From: Undaria pinnatifida
Lineage: Eukaryota > Sar > Phaeophyceae > Laminariales > Alariaceae
NCBI GenBank assembly: GCA_012845835.1
Contig: JABAKD010000013.1
Span: 6,399,628-6,463,627, forward strand
Direction: 5' to 3'
DNA length: 64,000 bases
The position numbers and the translations under genes were made by a program. The notes under the pieces were generated by a model. That model did no database searches. It was not told the origin of the DNA and was given only the letters and a program-made list of their open reading frames with translations. Position 1 is the first letter of the stretch. Every line of letters begins with the position of its first letter. Below are positions 44,501-64,000 of this stretch, in pieces.

Positions 44501-45419
44501 CATGTGATATGCACATACAGCACATACCAGGCAAACATAAACAAGACGGGCGTACGGCACATATACATATAAACACTCGTTATATGTACGTACAACACAT
44601 GAAAAGAGACAGCGTGCATATACCACTGTGGGTGCAGTAGATTACCACAAATACAATACGCACCATATTATGATACTCGTGTAGTTTAGTGATTCTGTTA
44701 TCTATAGATAACGGTATCAGCACATCATTATTTACGATACAGCAGCAACTCAGATCTATTGCTAATGGTCAGCTTGGACAGCTCAAGGCTACTACCGGGT
44801 TTTTTTCAACTCTCTGACGCATGTTTTAGGTACCGCCATTGCGAACGTCTCAATCAACTAATCAATTATTCGCAGTTCTAAAGTGAGCATTTTACAAAAA
44901 GTGTTGAGCAAAAAACACTACCATATATACGTATATTACGGAAGGCCAGGCTTTGTATTGCAAAAATGGCACCGGACACAATGCAGTAGTGTACCGCGGC
45001 GATGTATGTATTCAGAGTTCCGGAAGAATTTTGAAGTCGGAACGGAGAGACACTGGTTTGTCGAACTACTGAGCCTGGCTGAAAAAAACTGGCTCTTCTT
45101 GTCACGCTGGGCTGCTGCACAAACGCTTGAAACTCAAGTATTTGTTTTGAGCCATCCGTCCACCGTCCAAACTGACTGACTGCCAACAAACTTGCGTACT
45201 TTCGTGAACGAGAGCCCTTGGTTGGGGGGGGGGGGGGGGGGGGGTGAGGGGAGGCATTCGACCGGCCGCCCCAGCCGCATTGTGCATAGTATATATGCCC
45301 CTATGACACGCGTATCGCACATACAAGTACTACGCATACACGACTCGTCGAAAAAATAAATTAAACGGAGTCAGGGTATCGCTCTGGCGCATCATGCTGA
45401 CCTAAACCCGTCATTTACA

Positions 45420-45505
45420 TCCTACAATTTTCCCGATACCAATTTCAAGTGGCTGTTTATTATCCTACAATTTTCCCGATACCAATTTCAAGTGGCTGTT
45501 TATTA
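45420..45505. repeat. Perfect 43-bp tandem duplication
   Basis: Units 45420-45462 and 45463-45505 appear identical, beginning TCCTACAATTTTCCCGATAC. A perfect pair implies a recent event. Confidence 0.95.
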
Positions 45506-46224
45506 TCGCCAAAAACTCGGTTGCAGGTAGTTCTGAAGGAATTAACCTGTAAAGCGGGTAGCCGTACCTTCCCACACTGAGGTTGCTCGCCACATCATCT
45601 TCTCGCGGGGGGGCTGCCATAGCGTTCATTCTTATTCGTCACGTTTGACCGTCATGTCAAAAAAGCGTTCCTATTTTTCACAGCCCTTCCCTGTTCCGCC
45701 GCCTTCATTTGCCGTACAAGCAAGTCTGTCGAGCGCACACGTTGTACCACCTAACCAAAACGGTCTTACAATATAAGCAATGAAGACCCAAACATCACCG
45801 CCGTCGTGTGCTTGTTGGTTTACGCTTCGACACGAAAGCAAAACACAACGCCAGTAATGATAGTTTTCAACATTAGACACTCGGATTGACTGAAAAACGT
45901 GCAAAACACAGCCCTGCCGCTGCTGACCAAGGCGCCCCCGTGGGCCAAAACGCTCATGCATGCACCAATCAACAGCTTTCGGTGATGAAAACCCGAGGCA
46001 ATACCTCAAGAAGCAGCCAGCCAACAGTACAACGGCAGATAGCCCCAGGCAGACCGGCTGTTTGTTAAGCACCCGACACATACAACGCCCCTTCCCCCCC
46101 CTTCTCCCCTCCGCCAACTAGCACTCGCAACATAAATAACTCAAGCACAGCCCCCCCCCCCCCCCCCCTCCAAACATATCTCGAACTAACCCACGCAGAC
46201 ACAGCCCCCCTCCCCCCCCATTAA

Positions 46225-61413
<15,189 letters not shown>

Positions 61414-61654
61414 CTGCGGGAGCGAGAGGGCGTGGCGAAAAAAAATGGCTTTTGTTTTTCCATCACTGGGTTTCCCATACCAGGTTTAACGTTACTTCAT
61501 GCCAGTTATATACCCAGTGCTGTTTTGCATAATGTATACGGCTTTTCACATACTTCGTACTACTCGTTTCGATTATCCATTTACAACAATGGGTTTCTCA
61601 CGTGCGGTAGCAGGAACCTGGTCCAAGTAGCACTAAGGGCAGTCGCCGACCCAT

Positions 61655-61775
61655 ATCCTTCATGATGAGGACACAAACCCCGTGACACGCGCGATCGGAG
61701 CATCACGCACAGCTTGCAATCACGGGAGTTTCGACGAAACCCTCCATCTCACAGCTGTTTTAGTGTACTCTTTAT
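61655..61775 (-). repeat. Repeat family R3, copy
   Basis: CCTTCATGATGAGGACACAA, CGCGATCGGAGCATCACGC, ACAGCTTGCAATCACGG and CATCTCACAGCTG. It is closely related to 30850-30965. Confidence 0.7.
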
Positions 61776-61993
61776 TTTGAAGAAAGCTAACCTCTTCTCA
61801 AAAGATTACCCACGGTTGTTATCGCAATAACGCGTTTCAACCTTCGCCCACATTACAAGACTCCCATTGGCGCGCCTGTACAGCATAATAGCCTGCAGCT
61901 TGTAGGGCACGCATACAAACGCTGCCATGCCTACACGACGTACAAGGGCATACACAGGAAAAAAACACACATACCCCACAGGGAATAGATAAG

Positions 61994-62732
61994 ACTGATT
62001 CTACGATAGCCCCCCGCCCAAACCCAGCGATCTTCTTCAACCAGCGTTTCACGGCTGCTCGAGACGAGGATTGCTATCACGAGGAAAAATCATATATTCC
62101 CAAGCATTTTATTGTTTGAAAACGACTACTACTATAGTACTACTATCGAACGATGGCGTCGGGGTGGCAAGGGGAACCGCATTTAAGGAGATACGGCGGG
62201 AGCTGAAGCCAAAACCGGCGATTTCGTTCGAGAAAACTTGGGGGGGGGCTACGTTAGAACGGCTCACAGGGCATACACAAAAAAACCCACCACACTCATA
62301 GGAGCACACCCACAAAAAAAAAGCTCCCACTCAGGACATCATCGGCGCTGTCCGGCATGCATAAACATAACTCATACCTACACGATATACAGGGCATTCA
62401 CAGAAAAAAAACACTCACACCTATAGGATACACGGAGGGCATGCACAGGAAAACCACCATACCCAAAGGAAACGAGTCGTTCTACGGTAGCCCCCCCCAA
62501 CTTTTCTTCAAACGAAATCGCCGGTTTTGGAACCAGCTTCCGGCCGTATCTCCTGCAATACGGTGCCCATTGACACCCCGACGTCATCGTTCGATATGAT
62601 GCCACTTTGCAAAACAAGAAAATGCCTGGAAAGTTTTTGTTGACGGCATCCTTCCTCGTGTCGAGCAGCCGCGAAACGTTCGTTAAAGAAAACCGCTGGT
62701 TTGGGGGGGGGCTATCGTAGTAAGAATCAGTC
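61994..62732. mobile_element. Inverted-repeat element, about 740 bp
   Basis: The left end reads ACTGATTCTACGATAGCCC, then AAACCCAGCG, GTTTCACGGCTGCTCGA. The right end, inverted, reads ACTGATTCTTACTACGATAG, then AAACCAGCGG and GTTTCGCGGCTGCTCGA, at roughly 80-85% identity over 75 bp. A second internal inverted pair carries GGAGATACGG and AAACCGGCGATTTCG. No target duplication and no transposase are visible. Confidence 0.7.
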
Positions 62733-63179
62733 AAACACACAGGGCGTGCGTAGAAAAACCATCACGGCCGCGGGAGCGCATGCATGGAAAATCCACCCAC
62801 CCGAGTCATCACCGGCGCTGTCGCTCTCCCCCGACCCTCCACCCTCTCCTCGACGTCGCTTCCTGCTCTTACGGCTGCATCCCATATAGTCGCCCAGGGC
62901 GTGCATGCGTGCACGGTCAGGAGGGGAGATCGAGCGGTACCGTGAGGGTTAGCGTTGGGGTTTGCATTCGAGGGTTAACGTTGAGGTTCGCGATAGCTCT
63001 CCCTTTCTCCTCGACGCCGCGTCCTGCCCTTACGACTGCATATCAAACGTCGGCAAGCGCCCGCGCGCATGCATAGCCGAAATGGGAGATCGATCGTTAC
63101 AGTTATGGTCAGCGTTACAAACAGCGTAAGGGTTAGCTTGGGGGCTAGGGTTGGAGTTGGCATTAGGGTTAGACCTAGG

Positions 63180-63500
63180 ATTAGAGCCATCCCACGGTAG
63201 GGTTTGCACTTTTTGGGATACCTTAGACCTAGGTCTAGAGCCATCCCACGGTAGGGTTTGCACTTTTTGGGCCAAAAAAAGGTACCTGGTATACCTTAGA
63301 CCTATTAATAGGACTAGAGCCATCCCACGGTAGGGTTTGCACTTTTTGGGCCAAAAGAAGGTATACCTTAGACCTAGGACTAGAGCCATCCCACAGTAGG
63401 GTTTGCACTTTTTGGACCAAAAAAAGGTATACCTTAGACCTAGGATTAGAGCCATCCCACGGTAGGGTTTGCACTTTTTGGGCCAAAAAAAGGTACACCT
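63180..63500. repeat. Five-copy tandem repeat, about 57-75 bp
   Basis: Units start near 63184, 63238, 63316, 63384 and 63449. Each reads AGAGCCATCCCACGGTAGGG, TTTGCACTTTTTGGG-CAAAA and TATACCTTAGACCTA. Confidence 0.92.
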
Positions 63501-63902
63501 GGCCGGTCGAGCTTCTCAGGTGCGAAACTATCGGTTAGCACGACAGTTTAACGAGTATAGTCGTTCTAGAACAAGCGCATAGAAAGCGTTGGACGGGCAG
63601 CGCGAACGAACGCCTTCGAAGTCATGTGTCGGGTGACGATGGATGATGTTGACCTCCTCATGGTAGGACATCAGAAATTTCTCAAGAATCTGCTGCGCTC
63701 CGAGCGTGGGATGACTCACTATCAATCGCGTTAGCTCTCCCTCTCATCCTCGACGCCGCTTCCCGCTATTACGACTGCATACTCATAGTTGACAACTGCG
63801 TGCATGCTGCATGCTGCATGCATGCATAGTCAGGGCGCATGCATAGTCAGGAGGGGGAGCTAGCGCTAGGGTTAGGATTCCCGTGAGGGTCAACAATCGA
63901 GA

Positions 63903-64000
63903 CGCGCGCTACGATAGGGGCGGCGTTATTGGTCTGGAATGGTTCCTGAATGACGGGGCTCCTTAGCTCAAAATCGTAGGAAATACGCCATGTCTTAGCA
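63903..64000 (+). repeat. Repeat family R4, copy cut by the window edge
   Basis: GCGCTACGATAGGGGCGG, TTCCTGAATGACGGGGCTCC and AAAATCGTAGGAAATACGCC match 30236 onwards. It continues past the window end. Confidence 0.7.

Larger units (their letters stand above)
42731..46224. other. Intergenic between helicase 3' end and DUF4460 gene start
   Basis: Both flanking genes run on the minus strand, so this 3.5 kb holds the helicase 3' UTR and the DUF4460 promoter. It contains R3 copies, a 43-bp duplication, an 18-base G run (45225) and an 18-base C run (46151). No exon was found. Confidence 0.6.
61414..64000. other. Upstream helicase intron or flank; no exon seen
   Basis: The helicase N-terminal exons should lie this way, but no frame here resembles that region. 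The stretch holds an R3 copy, an inverted-repeat element, diverged repeats built around CTCCTCGACG-CGC-TCC (62840, 63000, 63740) and a tandem array. Confidence 0.6.

Noticed and set aside
63100-63500. Telomere or subtelomere, from TTAGGG-like words and GGTTAGGGTT
   Set aside because: The TTAGGG words are few and scattered. The main array is a roughly 68-bp unit unrelated to a telomere repeat, and similar words at 51.3 kb lie inside a gene.
63180-63500. CRISPR array
   Set aside because: The units are continuous tandem copies without unique spacers, and the host is eukaryotic.

Overview
The window is nuclear DNA of a eukaryote with large, intron-rich, repeat-loaded genes. Nothing in it looks bacterial or organellar. 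Four protein-coding genes can be assembled by joining short exons whose flanking splice sites and reading phases agree. Exons are GC-rich (30-940 bp), nearly all introns are GT-AG, and introns run from 0.3 to 5.7 kb. That architecture, the (CAA)n/(ACC)n microsatellites and the long G/C runs resemble brown algae or related stramenopiles. This placement is inference from gene structure and protein flavour, not a database result.

Layout. 1-3590: intergenic repeats. 3591-19746 (minus): a seven-exon gene for a 2-oxoglutarate/Fe(II) oxygenase-like protein of about 628 aa, with a WHWD motif, a distal YLHGAP motif and a long acidic, low-complexity C-terminus. 18745-19093 (minus): a RanBP2-type zinc-finger reading frame with a frame break, lying inside that gene's first intron. 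19747-20548: an 0.8 kb divergent upstream region. 20549-26179 (plus): a four-exon gene for a small (175 aa), extremely charged His/Gly/Lys-rich protein with an Arg-Glu-rich tail. 26180-32037: a gene-poor stretch between two convergent genes, containing a 1.6 kb inverted-repeat transposon. 32038-42730 (minus): a five-exon gene for a DUF4460-type (TCAIM-like, probably mitochondrial) protein of about 506 aa. 42731-46224: intergenic. 46225-61413 (minus, 5' end outside the window): fourteen exons of the spliceosomal DEAH-box helicase DHX16/Prp2. 61414-64000: repeats, with no exon seen.

The repeat content is as informative as the genes. At least six dispersed non-coding families recur, including a tRNA-derived SINE with an A box and B box. 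A TA-flanked miniature transposon sits inside a copy of another repeat whose uninterrupted version lies 45 kb away. Several exons have partial copies of their own ends in neighbouring introns: the exon 3 acceptor of the DUF4460 gene is repeated about seven times, its last exon once, and helicase exons 6 and 7 once each. Homopolymer G runs on the plus strand mostly fall upstream of minus-strand acceptors, where they read as polypyrimidine tracts. The plus-strand gene shows the mirror image with C runs.

The four genes do not form one pathway. No transposase, reverse transcriptase, rRNA, intact tRNA or CRISPR array was found. Gene coordinates come from reading splice sites by eye. They are firm where both phases and family homology agree (helicase) and softer in low-complexity exons.
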